From Methyloglobulus morosus KoM1 (lineage in GTDB: Bacteria; Pseudomonadota; Gammaproteobacteria; Methylococcales; Methylomonadaceae), in assembly GCF_000496735.2 (NCBI RefSeq), contig NZ_AYLO01000100.1:28130-92129 (forward strand): a stretch of 64,000 nt of DNA. The letters are read 5' to 3'. How positions within the stretch are numbered: the stretch's first letter is position 1; every line of letters begins with the position of its first letter. The notes below the pieces were generated by a model. It was not told the DNA's origin. It ran no database searches and worked only from the letters and a program-made list of their open reading frames with translations. Made by a program: the position numbers and the translations under genes. Of the stretch, positions 20,815 through 31,327 are shown piece by piece.

Positions 20815-20949
20815 GGAGAAATAATCTCGTCTGAACGTAGATAGTTATGCCTGTTTTTGGGCGCACAAGGGAACAGGACTCAATCGATTAACTCTACGGC
20901 ATTAGATATTAAATTTCCCCGTCAATACATGACGGTGCTGCATCGCTGT

Positions 20950-22821
20950 TTATTGTACTTTAGGCTGGGTTTTTATCGATACATCCGCTTTTGTTTGCAG
21001 GCTTGCCAGCATCGCATTAAATTCTGACTGCCCAAAAGCTTTAGCTAAATTTTTCTTGGCAAGATCCATTTGCTTTTTGTCGTCTTCGCTCATAACACCC
21101 GCTGTCACTTTTTTCAGGCTGACGACGACTTGTTCACCTGTGGGCAAGACGACATCAAAAATTGTCGCTTTTCCAGCAACCGGTTTTGCTGCCCTAAAAA
21201 TGGCATCGCTCAGTTGTTCAGGCAAAGCGCTTTTGTTTCGGGTCAGGCCGGTTGCCTCCTTTACAGGCAGTTTAAAATCAGCAGCGACTTTCTGGATGGC
21301 TTCACCCGTCTGTAGCCGTTGTTTAATTTTGTTTGCCGTATCGACCGCTTGCTGTTTGGCCCTCTCATTTGATAAGGCCACAATCACATCCGTTTTAACG
21401 TCTTTCAATTCACGTACGGCGGCAGGTTTGTGTTCAAGTATCCTAAGAACCACCAAGCGATCGCTCCCTAGCTCTATCGGCGTACTGTTATTGCCTTGCA
21501 GTACTTCCTCGGTAAAGGCGGCATCACGGATTTTTTGTTCAGTGGCGATACCTTCGCCTTTGTCCTTCGTAAAGAACCCCGATTTTTTAACCGCTAGCCC
21601 AAGGTTTCCTGACACTGTTTGCAAATTGTCGGGATTCTCGTAGCTCATTTCCGTAAGTTTTTCGCCCGCTTCATAGAAAGCATTTTCCGCTTGAGCTTTT
21701 TGGTAGGTTTTGGTGAGTTCGCCTTTAACTGTATCAAAAGACTTGACTTCTGCTGGCACTAATTCAGTGACCTTGATCAGATGATAGCCGAATGAGGATT
21801 TAACCGGCTTGGAAACTTCGCCCGCTTTCAATGCACTTGCGGCTTCTTCAAAGGATTTCTCCATGCTGCCGACAATAAACAAGCCCAAGTCGCCGCCTTT
21901 TTTGGCGGTGAGTTTGTCGTCGGAAACTTCTGCGGCAACTGCCGAGAACTCTTTGCTTTTCAAATCTTCTTGCGCCTTTACGGCTTTTGCCAAGGCAGTT
22001 TTATCATCCGTTTTTGCATTGACAGCAAACAGGATATGGCTGATTTTTCGCCGTTCCGACGTACTGAATTGGTCTTTTTGCTCTTCGTAATAGGCCTTGA
22101 GTTTGTCGTCTGTCACTTCCACTTTTTTGGCAAGTTCTTCTAACGACAATTCTACATAATCCACTGCCACTTGTTCGGGCAATTTATAAGCGTCCTGGTG
22201 CTGTTGGTAATAAGCGACAATCTCTGTGTCGCTGGGTTGTGCAGTCGCTTTTTCCAAGGCGACCGTAATATAGTCAACATCGCGTTGCTGATTTTGGATT
22301 TTGAAAAAGTTTTCAATTGCGTAAGGCGTAGCAAAACTGCTGTCAATGACACTGCGTTGGAATTGCTCCATAATCAGTGCGCTTTTGATTTTGTTTACAA
22401 ATTCAACTGTTGACAACTTTTGTGTAGCAAGCAGTGATTTATAGCGTTTTTCGTCAAACTTTCCATCGGTTTGAAAATACGGCAAGGTCTTGATGAAATC
22501 ACGGGCGCTAGTGTCCGTTGTGACCAAGCCCGCCCCTTTGGTGTACTGCAACAGCACTTCGTCTTTTATCAGCTTGTCTAAGGCTTGCTGTTTCAGGAGT
22601 TGCTCATCAATGTTCATCCCCCGAAAATTCTGGGCATACTGTTCGTAGGCATTGTTGACATCGCGCTGGTAAAAATCCTTGTCGCCTACGGAAGCGACCG
22701 GCGCTTCCTTGCCAGTATCAATATAATTTTGGATACCCCACAACGCAAATGGCACACAAATCACTATCAAGATTATCCAAGCGAAAGCCCCTTGCGCTTT
22801 TTCTCTGATTGTTGTCAACAT
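20950..22821 (-). CDS. ppiD: Periplasmic folding chaperone PpiD
   Basis: 623 residues, the normal size. A single N-terminal membrane anchor (about 14-31, FAWIILIVICVPFALWGIQNYI) holds the protein on the periplasmic face of the inner membrane. A SurA_N-like chaperone segment follows, then one parvulin domain (about 255-365, RRKISHILFAV... FGYHLIKVTELVPAEVKSF) and a long C-terminal SurA-like part. PpiD sits at the exit of the Sec translocon and helps folding of outer-membrane and secreted proteins. It follows hupB and two tRNA genes, the usual gammaproteobacterial position. Confidence 0.93.
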   Translation of the reverse strand: MLTTIREKAQGAFAWIILIVICVPFALWGIQNYIDTGKEAPVASVGDKDFYQRDVNNAYEQYAQNFRGMNIDEQLLKQQALDKLIKDEVLLQYTKGAGLVTTDTSARDFIKTLPYFQTDGKFDEKRYKSLLATQKLSTVEFVNKIKSALIMEQFQRSVIDSSFATPYAIENFFKIQNQQRDVDYITVALEKATAQPSDTEIVAYYQQHQDAYKLPEQVAVDYVELSLEELAKKVEVTDDKLKAYYEEQKDQFSTSERRKISHILFAVNAKTDDKTALAKAVKAQEDLKSKEFSAVAAEVSDDKLTAKKGGDLGLFIVGSMEKSFEEAASALKAGEVSKPVKSSFGYHLIKVTELVPAEVKSFDTVKGELTKTYQKAQAENAFYEAGEKLTEMSYENPDNLQTVSGNLGLAVKKSGFFTKDKGEGIATEQKIRDAAFTEEVLQGNNSTPIELGSDRLVVLRILEHKPAAVRELKDVKTDVIVALSNERAKQQAVDTANKIKQRLQTGEAIQKVAADFKLPVKEATGLTRNKSALPEQLSDAIFRAAKPVAGKATIFDVVLPTGEQVVVSLKKVTAGVMSEDDKKQMDLAKKNLAKAFGQSEFNAMLASLQTKADVSIKTQPKVQ

Positions 22822-22865
22822 AAGTTCAATTCCAAAAAAGCCAAATAACCCATAAAAACTCCTGT

Positions 22866-22901
22866 AAAAAAAAAGCCCCGAACCTTGTCGGTACGGGGCT
22901 T
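22866..22901 (-). terminator. Rho-independent terminator after tRNA-Asp
   Basis: Read on the minus strand, AGCCCCG (22900-22894) pairs with CGGGGCT (22880-22874), followed by a run of at least eight T. It lies a few bases downstream of tRNA-Asp and should end the tRNA-Val/tRNA-Asp transcript before ppiD. Confidence 0.85.
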
Positions 22902-22907
22902 TCGATT

Positions 22908-22984
22908 TGGCGGAGCGGACGGGGCTCGAACCCGCGACCCCCGGCGTGACAGGCCGGTATTCTAACCAACTGAACTACCGCTCC
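22908..22984 (-). tRNA. tRNA-Asp (GTC)
   Basis: 77 bases, minus strand, with acceptor stem GGAGCGG/CCGCTCC, D-arm AGTTCAGTTGGTTAGAAT, anticodon stem-loop CCGGC-CTGTCAC-GCCGG giving GTC, T-arm GGGCTCGAGCCC and an encoded CCA. Confidence 0.97.
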
Positions 22985-22990
22985 AAAGTC

Positions 22991-23066
22991 TGGTGGGTGC
23001 TGAGGGGTTCGAACCCCCGACCCTCGCCTTGTAAGGGCGATGCTCTCCCAGCTGAGCTAAGCACCC
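22991..23066 (-). tRNA. tRNA-Val (TAC)
   Basis: 76 bases, minus strand, with acceptor stem GGGTGCT/AGCACCC, anticodon loop CTTACAA giving TAC, T-arm GGGGTTCGAACCCC and encoded CCA. It lies only 6 bp from tRNA-Asp, so the two are co-transcribed, probably together with hupB just upstream (12 bp). Confidence 0.97.
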
Positions 23067-23078
23067 GACTCAAGACGA

Positions 23079-23351
23079 CTATTTTATAGCATCTTTGAGC
23101 GCTTTACCAGCCTTAAATGATGGTAGTCTAGCTGCGCTTATAGTTATCTCGCGCCCTGTTTGGGGATTGCGGCCTACCCGTTCAGCCCTTTCTTTTACGG
23201 CGTAGGTGCCAAAACCGACTAAAGTAACTGAGTCCCCTTTGCTTAAAGCCCCTGTTACCGCACCGATAAAGCCCTCTAAAGCACGACCGGCATCGGCCTT
23301 AGTCAATCCAGAAGACTCAGCTATAGCGTCAATTAGTTCCGATTTATTCAT
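23079..23351 (-). CDS. hupB: DNA-binding protein HU-beta
   Basis: 90 residues, the exact HU length. It begins [36 protein letters not shown], with the DNA-arm signature [25 protein letters not shown] and a basic C-terminus. HU is a dimeric nucleoid protein that bends DNA. It follows lon on the same strand, as in most gammaproteobacteria, and a good AGG-rich site precedes the start. Confidence 0.96.
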   Translation of the reverse strand: MNKSELIDAIAESSGLTKADAGRALEGFIGAVTGALSKGDSVTLVGFGTYAVKERAERVGRNPQTGREITISAARLPSFKAGKALKDAIK

Positions 23352-23537
23352 TTATTCCCCCTTAGGAAAGTGAGTATTGTTTTTATGTAGCAAGAACTGC
23401 GTATCGATTCTTAGCCGCTCGTTTGGACAACTAAAGAATAAGATGGGTGTATTTATAACAACTGCCTTTGTAGAGTGTCAAGCGTTAAAGGTCAGTATAT
23501 TTTGCACCCCGACCATTTAACGCCCTTACTCATTGTT

Positions 23538-25964
23538 TCAATGCGCGATTACCCCACTGCTGGGTTTAATTTTTGCCGTATCGGCTTCCACTTTACTTTG
23601 CTCATCGCCCGCAATTTTCTCCAAAGGGCTGGGCATATATTGCAAGGCGACTTCCAATACTTCATCTATCCATTGCACAGGCTTGATCAGCAAATTCTGC
23701 TTGATGTTTTCAGGTATTTCCGCGAGATCCTTTTCGTTTTCAGAGGGTATCAACACGGTAGTAATACCGCCACGGTGCGCGGCCAATAATTTTTCCTTTA
23801 ACCCACCAATAGGCAACACTTCGCCACGCAAGGTGATTTCGCCCGTCATGGCAACATTAGCACGCACCGGAATCTTAGTCAGTGCCGAAACAATCGCCGT
23901 ACACATGCCAATCCCGGCACTGGGCCCGTCTTTCGGCGTCGCCCCTTCCGGCACATGGATATGTATATCATTCTTTTGGAATATTTCGCTATCTAGGCCC
24001 AATATGTCCGCACGACTCCTGACCACGGTCATGGCGGCTTCGATAGACTCTTTCATCACGTCACCCAGCTTACCTGTAGCCGATTGTTTACCCTTGCCTG
24101 GAATCACCGCAGTCTCTATCGTCAACAGTTCGCCGCCAACTTCCGTCCAAGCCAATCCTGAAACATGACCGACCTGGTCTTGTTCTTCGGCAATACCATA
24201 ATGGTAGCGTTTCACGCCCAAATAATGATTGAGGTTTTTAGGCGCAACCACCACGGTATCCTTGCTAGGCTTCAATAATAACTCTTTGACAACTTTCCGG
24301 CATATTTTTGAAATATCGCGCTCAAGGCTACGCACGCCCGCCTCACGGGAGTAATACCTGATCATGTCCCTAACCGCCGTTTCGGTAATTTCGATTTCCT
24401 TGCCTTCCAGTCCATTGTTTTTTATCTGCTTTGGAATTAGGTACTTGATCGCGATATTGATTTTCTCATCTTCGGTATAACCCGCAAGCCGTATAACTTC
24501 CATCCTGTCCAATAAGGCATGGGGAATATTCATAGTATTGGCAGTAGCGACAAACATCACGTCGGACAGATCAAAATCCACTTCCAGATAATGGTCAGAG
24601 AAAGTATGGTTTTGTTCTGGATCAAGGACTTCCAATAATGCCGAAGCCGGATCGCCACGAAAATCCTGCGCCATCTTGTCGATTTCATCGAGTAAGAATA
24701 ACGGATTTCTGGTTTTTACTTTGGCCAGACTTTGCAATATTTTACCCGGCATGGAACCGATATACGTCCGGCGATGACCGCGTATTTCCGCTTCATCCCG
24801 AACACCACCCAACGCCATCCTCACATACTTCCGATTGGTCGCCCTAGCGATGGACTCGCCCAATGAAGTTTTGCCCACACCCGGCGGCCCCACCAAACAC
24901 AATATAGGCCCTTTGAGCTTCCTGACGCGTTGTTGCACGGCGAGGTATTCCAATATGCGTTCTTTGACTTTTTCCAGCCCGTAATGCTCAGATTCCAATA
25001 CGAGTTCCGCATCCTTTAACACTTTGGTGACCTTGGTTTTTTTCTTCCAAGGCACATTCACCATCCAGTCTATATAATTCCTTACAACTGTCGCTTCAGC
25101 GGACATCGGCGACATCAGCTTAAGCTTGTTCAATTCGGCGTTGGCTTTAGTTTTCGCCTCTTTGGACATACCCGCGTCTTCAATTTTGTTCTCCAGGTCT
25201 TCGATTTCATTAGGCACATCATCCATATCGCCCAATTCTTTCTGGATGGCTTTCATCTGTTCGTTAAGATAATATTCCCTTTGGTTTTTCTCCATTTGCT
25301 GCTTCACGCGCACGCGGATTTTCTTTTCCATTTCCAGAATATCGACTTCGCCTTCCATCAGTGCCATCAGGACTTCAAGTCGTTGCTCTATGTCGGCGGT
25401 TTCGAGAATCACCTGTTTTTCTTGGATTTTGATGGCGATATGCGCAGCCATCGTGTCGGCAAGGCGACTGGGGTCATCAACCCCGTTCAATACATTCAAC
25501 ACTTCAGGTGGAATTTTGTTGTTGAACTTGACGTACTGGTCGAATGTATTCATGACCGTACGTTTCAGGGCATCCAACTTTTGCTCTGAGATGAGCAGGA
25601 CGTCATTAATTTTTGAGACAGTCGCCGAAAAAAAACTGTCCGTTTCTTGGTAAGAGCTTACATGGCTGCGTTCACTGCCTTCCACCAGCACCTTGACCGT
25701 CCCATCCGGCAATTTCAACAATTGCAGGATGTTGGCTAAGGTTCCGACTTCATAGAGATCGGTAAATTCTGGCTCATCGACACTCGCTTCTTTCTGGGCC
25801 ACTAGCAAAATCTTCTTGTTTTCCAGCATCGCGGCATTCAAGGCGTCGATGGATTTCTGCCTACCGACAAATAAGGGGATAACCATGTGGGGATAAACGA
25901 CGACATCCCTTAATGGCAAGACCGGAACTATTATTTCTGATTCTTTCATCTTCTGCTCTTCCAT
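23538..25964 (-). CDS. lon: ATP-dependent protease Lon
   Basis: 808 residues. An N-terminal LON substrate-binding domain ([23 protein letters not shown]) and a coiled coil are followed by the AAA+ module (Walker [10 protein letters not shown] about 356, LLDEIDKM) and the C-terminal serine-lysine protease domain. The latter carries [16 protein letters not shown] (catalytic Ser) and [14 protein letters not shown] (catalytic Lys). It degrades misfolded and regulatory proteins in the cytoplasm. A 140-bp spacer separates it from clpX and one of about 185 bp from hupB. Confidence 0.97.
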   Translation of the reverse strand: MEEQKMKESEIIVPVLPLRDVVVYPHMVIPLFVGRQKSIDALNAAMLENKKILLVAQKEASVDEPEFTDLYEVGTLANILQLLKLPDGTVKVLVEGSERSHVSSYQETDSFFSATVSKINDVLLISEQKLDALKRTVMNTFDQYVKFNNKIPPEVLNVLNGVDDPSRLADTMAAHIAIKIQEKQVILETADIEQRLEVLMALMEGEVDILEMEKKIRVRVKQQMEKNQREYYLNEQMKAIQKELGDMDDVPNEIEDLENKIEDAGMSKEAKTKANAELNKLKLMSPMSAEATVVRNYIDWMVNVPWKKKTKVTKVLKDAELVLESEHYGLEKVKERILEYLAVQQRVRKLKGPILCLVGPPGVGKTSLGESIARATNRKYVRMALGGVRDEAEIRGHRRTYIGSMPGKILQSLAKVKTRNPLFLLDEIDKMAQDFRGDPASALLEVLDPEQNHTFSDHYLEVDFDLSDVMFVATANTMNIPHALLDRMEVIRLAGYTEDEKINIAIKYLIPKQIKNNGLEGKEIEITETAVRDMIRYYSREAGVRSLERDISKICRKVVKELLLKPSKDTVVVAPKNLNHYLGVKRYHYGIAEEQDQVGHVSGLAWTEVGGELLTIETAVIPGKGKQSATGKLGDVMKESIEAAMTVVRSRADILGLDSEIFQKNDIHIHVPEGATPKDGPSAGIGMCTAIVSALTKIPVRANVAMTGEITLRGEVLPIGGLKEKLLAAHRGGITTVLIPSENEKDLAEIPENIKQNLLIKPVQWIDEVLEVALQYMPSPLEKIAGDEQSKVEADTAKIKPSSGVIAH

Positions 25965-26095
25965 ATATGGAACAAAACCTACGTTAACTGTGATTATGGG
26001 GATGTTATTTCAAATAGCAAGAATGAAATGGCTTTATCTAGACTGACTTAGCAATTTTTTTTTTTGCTTTTGCGAATCGAACAATACCCACAAAC

Positions 26096-26130
26096 AAAAA
26101 AGGGGCTTTAAACGACAAAGCCCCTTTTAT
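26096..26130 (-). terminator. Terminator downstream of clpX
   Basis: On the minus strand AAAAGGGGCTTT pairs with AAAGCCCCTTTT around a short loop and runs into further T residues. It lies about 25 bp after the clpX stop, separating the tig-clpP-clpX unit from lon. Confidence 0.85.
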
Positions 26131-26153
26131 GTGAATCCCTAATCATAATGCCA

Positions 26154-27416
26154 CTAAGCCTTAATCTTTTCTGTCTCGTAAACTAAGTACGGTTCGGCCT
26201 CTCCCATAATAACGCCCTCATCAACCACAACTTTGCTGATATTGTCGGCAGACGGCAATTCATACATGGTGTTGAGCAGGACGTTCTCCACGATAGTCCG
26301 TAAACCCCTGGCGCCAGTTTTTCGCTCCATGGATTTACGGGCAATTGCGCCGAGTGAATCATCACGGAATTCCAATTCTGCACCTTCCATCTCAAATAAA
26401 TGTTGGTATTGCTTGATTAAGGCATTCTTAGGTTCAGTCAAGATCTTAATCAGCGCCGATTCATCCAGTTCATCCAGCGTGGCGACTACAGGTAACCTGC
26501 CCACAAATTCGGGGATCAGGCCATATTTAATCAAGTCTTCAGACTCGACATCGGCGAAAAGCTGACCGACATTTTTGCTCTCATCCTTTGTTTTGACATC
26601 CGCAGAGAAACCAATGCCGCCTTTTTCGGAACGCGCCTTGATGACCTTATCCAACCCCGCAAACGCACCGCCCACAATAAACAAGATGTTCGCGGTGTTG
26701 ACTTGCAAAAACTCCTGTTGGGGATGTTTACGGCCACCTTGTGGCGGTACGGAAGCTATCGTGCCTTCAATAAGCTTTAATAAGGCTTGCTGTACGCCTT
26801 CGCCTGACACATCGCGGGTAATAGAAGGGTTGTCGGATTTACGCGAAATTTTGTCAATTTCGTCAATATAAACGATACCCGTTTCAGCTTTTTCAACATC
26901 GTAATCGCATTTTTGCAAAATCTTTTGGATGATATTTTCGACATCTTCGCCAACATATCCAGCCTCGGTCAACGTAGTGGCATCGGCAATGGTGAACGGC
27001 ACATCCAGCAAACGCGCCAGGGTTTCGGCCAACAAGGTTTTGCCTGATCCGGTAGGGCCTATTAACAAGATATTGCTTTTTGCCAATTCAACGCCGTCTT
27101 TCTTGGTCTTGTTCCGTAAGCGTTTGTAATGGTTGTATACAGCAACTGCCAGGATTTTCTTGGCGCGTTCCTGCCCGATCACATAAGCATCAAGCTCTGA
27201 TTTGATTTGTTTGGGCTTGGGCAATTCGCCACCATAAAAAGATGATGATTTGTCCAGTAGCTCATCTTTAATGATGTCATTGCACAGGTCTACGCACTCG
27301 TCACAGATGTAGACTGAAGGGCCTGCGATCAGCTTCCTGACTTCTTGCTGGCTTTTGCCGCAAAATGAACAATAAAGCAATTTATCGTCCTCTTTACCGT
27401 GTTTGTCATTACTCAT
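26154..27416 (-). CDS. clpX: ClpX, ATPase subunit of ClpXP
   Basis: 420 residues. The N-terminal zinc-binding domain has four cysteines in the [11 protein letters not shown]...ICDECVDLC pattern. The AAA+ core has Walker A GPTGSGKT (about 122), VGEDVENI, Walker B VYIDEIDK, pore loops and sensor GARGLR. It unfolds tagged proteins and feeds them to ClpP, whose gene lies 100 bp upstream on the same strand. Confidence 0.97.
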   Translation of the reverse strand: MSNDKHGKEDDKLLYCSFCGKSQQEVRKLIAGPSVYICDECVDLCNDIIKDELLDKSSSFYGGELPKPKQIKSELDAYVIGQERAKKILAVAVYNHYKRLRNKTKKDGVELAKSNILLIGPTGSGKTLLAETLARLLDVPFTIADATTLTEAGYVGEDVENIIQKILQKCDYDVEKAETGIVYIDEIDKISRKSDNPSITRDVSGEGVQQALLKLIEGTIASVPPQGGRKHPQQEFLQVNTANILFIVGGAFAGLDKVIKARSEKGGIGFSADVKTKDESKNVGQLFADVESEDLIKYGLIPEFVGRLPVVATLDELDESALIKILTEPKNALIKQYQHLFEMEGAELEFRDDSLGAIARKSMERKTGARGLRTIVENVLLNTMYELPSADNISKVVVDEGVIMGEAEPYLVYETEKIKA

Positions 27417-27515
27417 ACGTGGACTCCACTAAGGCCCAGTTCAACAAGATTTTTACCGTTACTGCAAACATACTAAAAACTGGATGTTATAGCTACTATT
27501 AATTGCGTTAATTGA

Positions 27516-28163
27516 TTAGGCTGTCACAGAAGTTCTATGCGCCAACACTTTATCAATCAAGCCGTAGCCGACCGCATCGTCAGGGCTTAGAAAATTATCC
27601 CTATCTGTGTCAATCTGAACCTTCTCTATAGGCTGTCCTGTATGATGGGACAAAACCTTATTCAGCTTGTCCCTGATGGACAAAATTTCCCGTGCATGGA
27701 TATCTATATCCGATGCTTGGCCTTGAAAACCGCCTAAAGGCTGGTGAATCATCATCCGTGAATGCGGCAAACAATAGCGCTTACCTTTCGCGCCGCCCGT
27801 CAACAGCAAAGCACCCATACTGGCGGCTTGGCCTATGCACATGGTACTGACATCTGGCTTGATGAACTGCATAGTGTCATAAATCGACATACCTGCCGTC
27901 ACAGAACCACCCGGGGAATTGATGTAAAGGTGTATGTCCTTATCAGGATTTTCAGATTCCAGGAACAACAACTGCGCCACAATCAGGTTGGCCATATAAT
28001 CTTCGACCTGCCCAACCAGGAAAATGACCCGCTCCTTTAAGAGCCTGGAATAAATATCAAAACTGCGTTCGCCCCTAGCGGTTTGCTCGATGACGATTGG
28101 CACTAAATTGCCGGCAGCTTGTGGCGTTGTTATCTTGTTTGCGTCAGATTTGGTGTATATCAT
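27516..28163 (-). CDS. clpP: ClpP, proteolytic subunit of ClpXP
   Basis: 215 residues. It has the serine protease loop [11 protein letters not shown] (catalytic Ser about 113), [18 protein letters not shown] (catalytic His about 138) and a conserved Asp in the [18 protein letters not shown] region. The N-terminal about 15-20 residues are probably processed. It forms a barrel of two heptamers that works with ClpX. It lies 17 bp downstream of tig. Confidence 0.97.
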   Translation of the reverse strand: MIYTKSDANKITTPQAAGNLVPIVIEQTARGERSFDIYSRLLKERVIFLVGQVEDYMANLIVAQLLFLESENPDKDIHLYINSPGGSVTAGMSIYDTMQFIKPDVSTMCIGQAASMGALLLTGGAKGKRYCLPHSRMMIHQPLGGFQGQASDIDIHAREILSIRDKLNKVLSHHTGQPIEKVQIDTDRDNFLSPDDAVGYGLIDKVLAHRTSVTA

Positions 28164-28180
28164 AATAACTTTAGAAAGAA

Positions 28181-29482
28181 TTAGCGTTGATTTGCGTCCA
28201 TAATATCACTAAAACTCATTGTTTCATTAGCAATTTTTGCTTTTGAAACCAACCATTCGACGGTTTGGTCCTCCAACACCATCTGTTGAACGCTATGCAA
28301 GCGGCTTTTATCGGAATAATACCACGATACATAGGCCTCCGGCTGCTCGTAGCTTTTCGCCATATCTTCTATAGTGCTGCGGACTTTATTGTCATCAACC
28401 TTGATTTCTTGGGCATGGATGATTTCGCCCAAGATCAATCCCAATGCCACACGCCGTTGCGCTTGGTCTTGGAACATTTCCTTGGGCAGTTGAACATCCG
28501 TCTGCTTTAGCTTATTCCGTTTGGCGGATTCCAGGTACGGTTTCATGAGGTTTTGAATTTCTTCGTCAACCAGGGCGTTAGGAACCACCAACTGCACTTT
28601 TTCGTATAGGGCATCCAACACCGCATTTTTCAGCCTGCCATGCAGGGCTTGCACCAATTCGCGCTCCATATTGGCCTTAATATCCGTCCGAAAAGTAGCC
28701 ATTGATCCGCCCTGGGTGCCGTAACCCTTGATAAAATCCTCGTCGACAACAGGTAACGCCGCCTCTTCAACCTTAATCACCTCGACCGAAAACTCAGCAG
28801 GTTTTCCCGCCAGTTTTGCGTTACTGTACCCTTCTGGAAAAGTCACCGAAAAAGTCTTGGACTCTCCTTTTTTAAGGCCAACAAGATTATCTTCAAAACC
28901 AGGTATCATTTGTTTGGCGCCGATTTCCACAGGAAAATCCTTAACCGTGCCATCGGTAAAATTTTCGCCTTCGCTAATTCCCGAAAAAGCAATCGATATC
29001 CGGTCATTTTCTTGCGAAGCACGTTCGACTTCATTCCAGGTTTTTTTCTGCGCCCGCAATTTTTCGATCACAGTATCTACATCGCTTTCTTCTACGGTAG
29101 CTGTTGTCTTCGTTATCTCCAGCCCTTCGATTCCCGCCAAAGAGATCTCAGGATACACCTCAAACTCAGCAATATATTGAAAGCCTTCCGTTTCGTCCAA
29201 GTCGCGGATATTCGGTTGTCCGGCAGGTTTTAAGTCTTGATCACGCAAGGCATCATAATACGTGGATTGAATCAAGTCGCCCGCCACTTCTCCGCGCACC
29301 TTGTCACCGTACATTTTATTGACAACATGTTGAGGTACTTTGCCTGGGCGGAAACCATCAATCTTGACCTGACGCGCCAGGGCTTTCAGACGTTCGGCCA
29401 TTTTTTCCTGGACAACGGTTTCAGGGACACTAACGGTCATTTTTCTGCTCAATTCTGATATTTTTTCGACAGAAACTTGCAT
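28181..29482 (-). CDS. tig: Trigger factor
   Basis: 433 residues, full length. The N-terminal ribosome-binding domain carries the signature GFRPGKVP near residue 44, which docks on L23. The middle FKBP-type prolyl isomerase domain (about 155-245) has DRISIAFSG..., and the C-terminal helical chaperone arms follow. It is the first chaperone to meet nascent chains and heads the tig-clpP-clpX operon. Confidence 0.97.
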   Translation of the reverse strand: MQVSVEKISELSRKMTVSVPETVVQEKMAERLKALARQVKIDGFRPGKVPQHVVNKMYGDKVRGEVAGDLIQSTYYDALRDQDLKPAGQPNIRDLDETEGFQYIAEFEVYPEISLAGIEGLEITKTTATVEESDVDTVIEKLRAQKKTWNEVERASQENDRISIAFSGISEGENFTDGTVKDFPVEIGAKQMIPGFEDNLVGLKKGESKTFSVTFPEGYSNAKLAGKPAEFSVEVIKVEEAALPVVDEDFIKGYGTQGGSMATFRTDIKANMERELVQALHGRLKNAVLDALYEKVQLVVPNALVDEEIQNLMKPYLESAKRNKLKQTDVQLPKEMFQDQAQRRVALGLILGEIIHAQEIKVDDNKVRSTIEDMAKSYEQPEAYVSWYYSDKSRLHSVQQMVLEDQTVEWLVSKAKIANETMSFSDIMDANQR

Positions 29483-29587
29483 GGTCTTTCCTCAACAAAC
29501 GGGTTTGATTTTTACGGGAATGCCGACAATCGGCGTATAAGTTGGATGAGCACGGCTCATGTATCGCTAAATTCAAATTTGGCTAAG

Positions 29588-29672
<85 letters not shown>

Positions 29673-29748
29673 ACATGGTCGGACTTTGCATTATAGAGGC
29701 TAGAAAGACCGGCAACAAGGGATAAGTTCCAGATTTAGGCGATAGTCC

Positions 29749-30603
29749 TCAACAAGCGACAGACACCACAAACCCTAACTGGCGAATTTCTTCCGCAATG
29801 GCATTCAAGACATCAGGCGGTAACATAGCCAATCGATTAGCTTCTGGATGCATGGAGGGCCTTGCTAGTGTATAGAGCATGATTTCCTTAACATCAGCCG
29901 TCGCTTTAATGGTTTTTAGCGCATCCAGATAAGCCTGCTTTTCAGCCTCAGGCCAGCCCTGCCCTGCGTAATCAAACAGGCAGGTCTGCAGTTTTGTTGT
30001 GCATAATTCCGACGAAATCCTGAGATTTTCCAGGCTGCTTTTTACGGACTGCGTGGTTTCGTTAAACAATGCCCGGCGTTGTTTAGTGGCGCTATCTAAT
30101 TTAAACCATACCTCACCGCCGTAGCGGTTTAAGGTTTGCAACCCTTCCTTTACTTTTTGCTGGTGAACCAAGCTGCCATTAGTAATCAGCACAAATTTAC
30201 TTGTCGGAAACACCCCTGATGTTGTTGCAATTTCCCCTATCAAGGCAATCGCCTTAGTGAAATTTTTTACGCTGGTCGGCTCACCATTACCTGAGATTGC
30301 AATATCCTTGATGACCTGGTTATTGGTTTCCACCCGAAAACGCCGATAAAAATCACCTTGCTGGACATCCTTAAGGAAAAACCCTAACTCCCACTCAAGC
30401 AACGCTAAGTTCAAATCGGGCGCAGCACCTTTGACAAGATTTGGTACTTGACAGTAGATACAACGCCAATTGCAAGCATTATTCGTGTTGAAATTAATAC
30501 CAATCGATAAACCGCCTGCCCGTCTTGATAGTACGGGGTAAACGTAAGTAAGACCGGCCACATCACGGTCATGGTTGAGGGTTGTTAGGGAGGATGGTGT
30601 CAT
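29749..30603 (-). CDS. Radical SAM protein of unknown substrate
   Basis: 284 residues. The iron-sulfur motif CNWRCIYC (C44, C48, C51, CxxxCxxC) is preceded by GGLSIGINFNTNNA, and an SAM-contacting SGNGEPTS follows near residue 115, so this is a canonical radical SAM barrel. There is no extra cysteine cluster and no second domain. The 'NTNNACNWRCIYCQVPNL' style resembles radical SAM proteins sometimes compared with TYW1/MoaA-like enzymes, but the substrate cannot be named. Its ATG overlaps by 4 bp (ATGA) the stop of a small upstream reading frame. It lies about 80 bp downstream of tRNA-Leu on the same strand-side but is probably transcribed separately. Confidence 0.85.
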   Translation of the reverse strand: MTPSSLTTLNHDRDVAGLTYVYPVLSRRAGGLSIGINFNTNNACNWRCIYCQVPNLVKGAAPDLNLALLEWELGFFLKDVQQGDFYRRFRVETNNQVIKDIAISGNGEPTSVKNFTKAIALIGEIATTSGVFPTSKFVLITNGSLVHQQKVKEGLQTLNRYGGEVWFKLDSATKQRRALFNETTQSVKSSLENLRISSELCTTKLQTCLFDYAGQGWPEAEKQAYLDALKTIKATADVKEIMLYTLARPSMHPEANRLAMLPPDVLNAIAEEIRQLGFVVSVAC

Positions 30604-30860
30604 GTTGACAATAAATCACAGTGGGGCGGCGTCATTGGCATTTCCTTTTGGCTGACAGCATCGACATAGCAGGTTGATGGCATTTTATTCCCAGACAAAC
30701 AAAAAACGGAATCGGAAATGCATAGTAAACGAATCGACATAAGCTTGGCAAAACAGGCTGCCAGGTAAGCCTTCCCAGAGAAAGGAGTTTTTAGAGCTTT
30801 ATTGACAGCGGCCTCTAAATCGCACTCATCTTTGTAAGAAGCGCTGACCAAGCCCTTCAA
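30600..30860 (-). CDS. Possible small protein overlapping the radical SAM gene
   Basis: An 86-codon frame whose TGA overlaps the ATG of the radical SAM gene (ATGA), the arrangement of translationally coupled genes. The product (MKGLVSASYKDECDLEAAVNKALKTP..., six cysteines) has no domain I recognise and its second half has an untidy composition. The coupling-like overlap is the only support; it may simply be leader sequence. Confidence 0.25.
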   Translation of the reverse strand: MKGLVSASYKDECDLEAAVNKALKTPFSGKAYLAACFAKLMSIRLLCISDSVFCLSGNKMPSTCYVDAVSQKEMPMTPPHCDLLST

Positions 30861-31327
30861 CTAGCTTATTTCGACTAGCTCAGGAAGCCTGATTCCGCTC
30901 GTGGCGAACCATGAGCTTGCGAAACAGCCTAAGCATTTACGGAAACAACTTATTCCGAGGTTTCCTTGCTATGGGCAATTAAAGACATTTAAAGCTTACG
31001 AGGATAAATAGCATTTTCCACACATTAATTAAATGCGGCTCAAATAAACCGCCAGCCTTGGTGCATTTCAACCATTATTCTGAAAACGAGCCTTACAATC
31101 TTCCAAAGAAATATAAAATAATTATTATTAATTATTGAGTTATAAAAAAATATGCTGTTGGCATGATTTTCGCTCTTTTGAACATAGAATGCTGCTTTTT
31201 CTATACCTTAGTTAAATTTGTTTAAAATACAACACAGCTTTAACAACAGATAAAGGGATCTTTTAGGCCTTTAAAACTGCAGCCGTAATTTTGCAGGTAA
31301 ATTTCCTTATTGCTGTTGGGCAAGAAT
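30861..31327. other. Intergenic region with decayed repeat, upstream of the PAS-LuxR gene
   Basis: About 465 bp. The left part (30870-30930) looks like a decayed dispersed repeat (TGATTCCGCTCGTGGCGAACCATGAGC), similar to a stretch near 57000. The right 200 bp are AT-rich and probably hold the promoter of the PAS-LuxR gene. No gene is seen. Confidence 0.5.

Noticed and set aside
22907..23089. 60-codon plus-strand frame over the tRNA-Asp/tRNA-Val pair
   Set aside because: It is a translation of the antisense of two clear tRNA genes.
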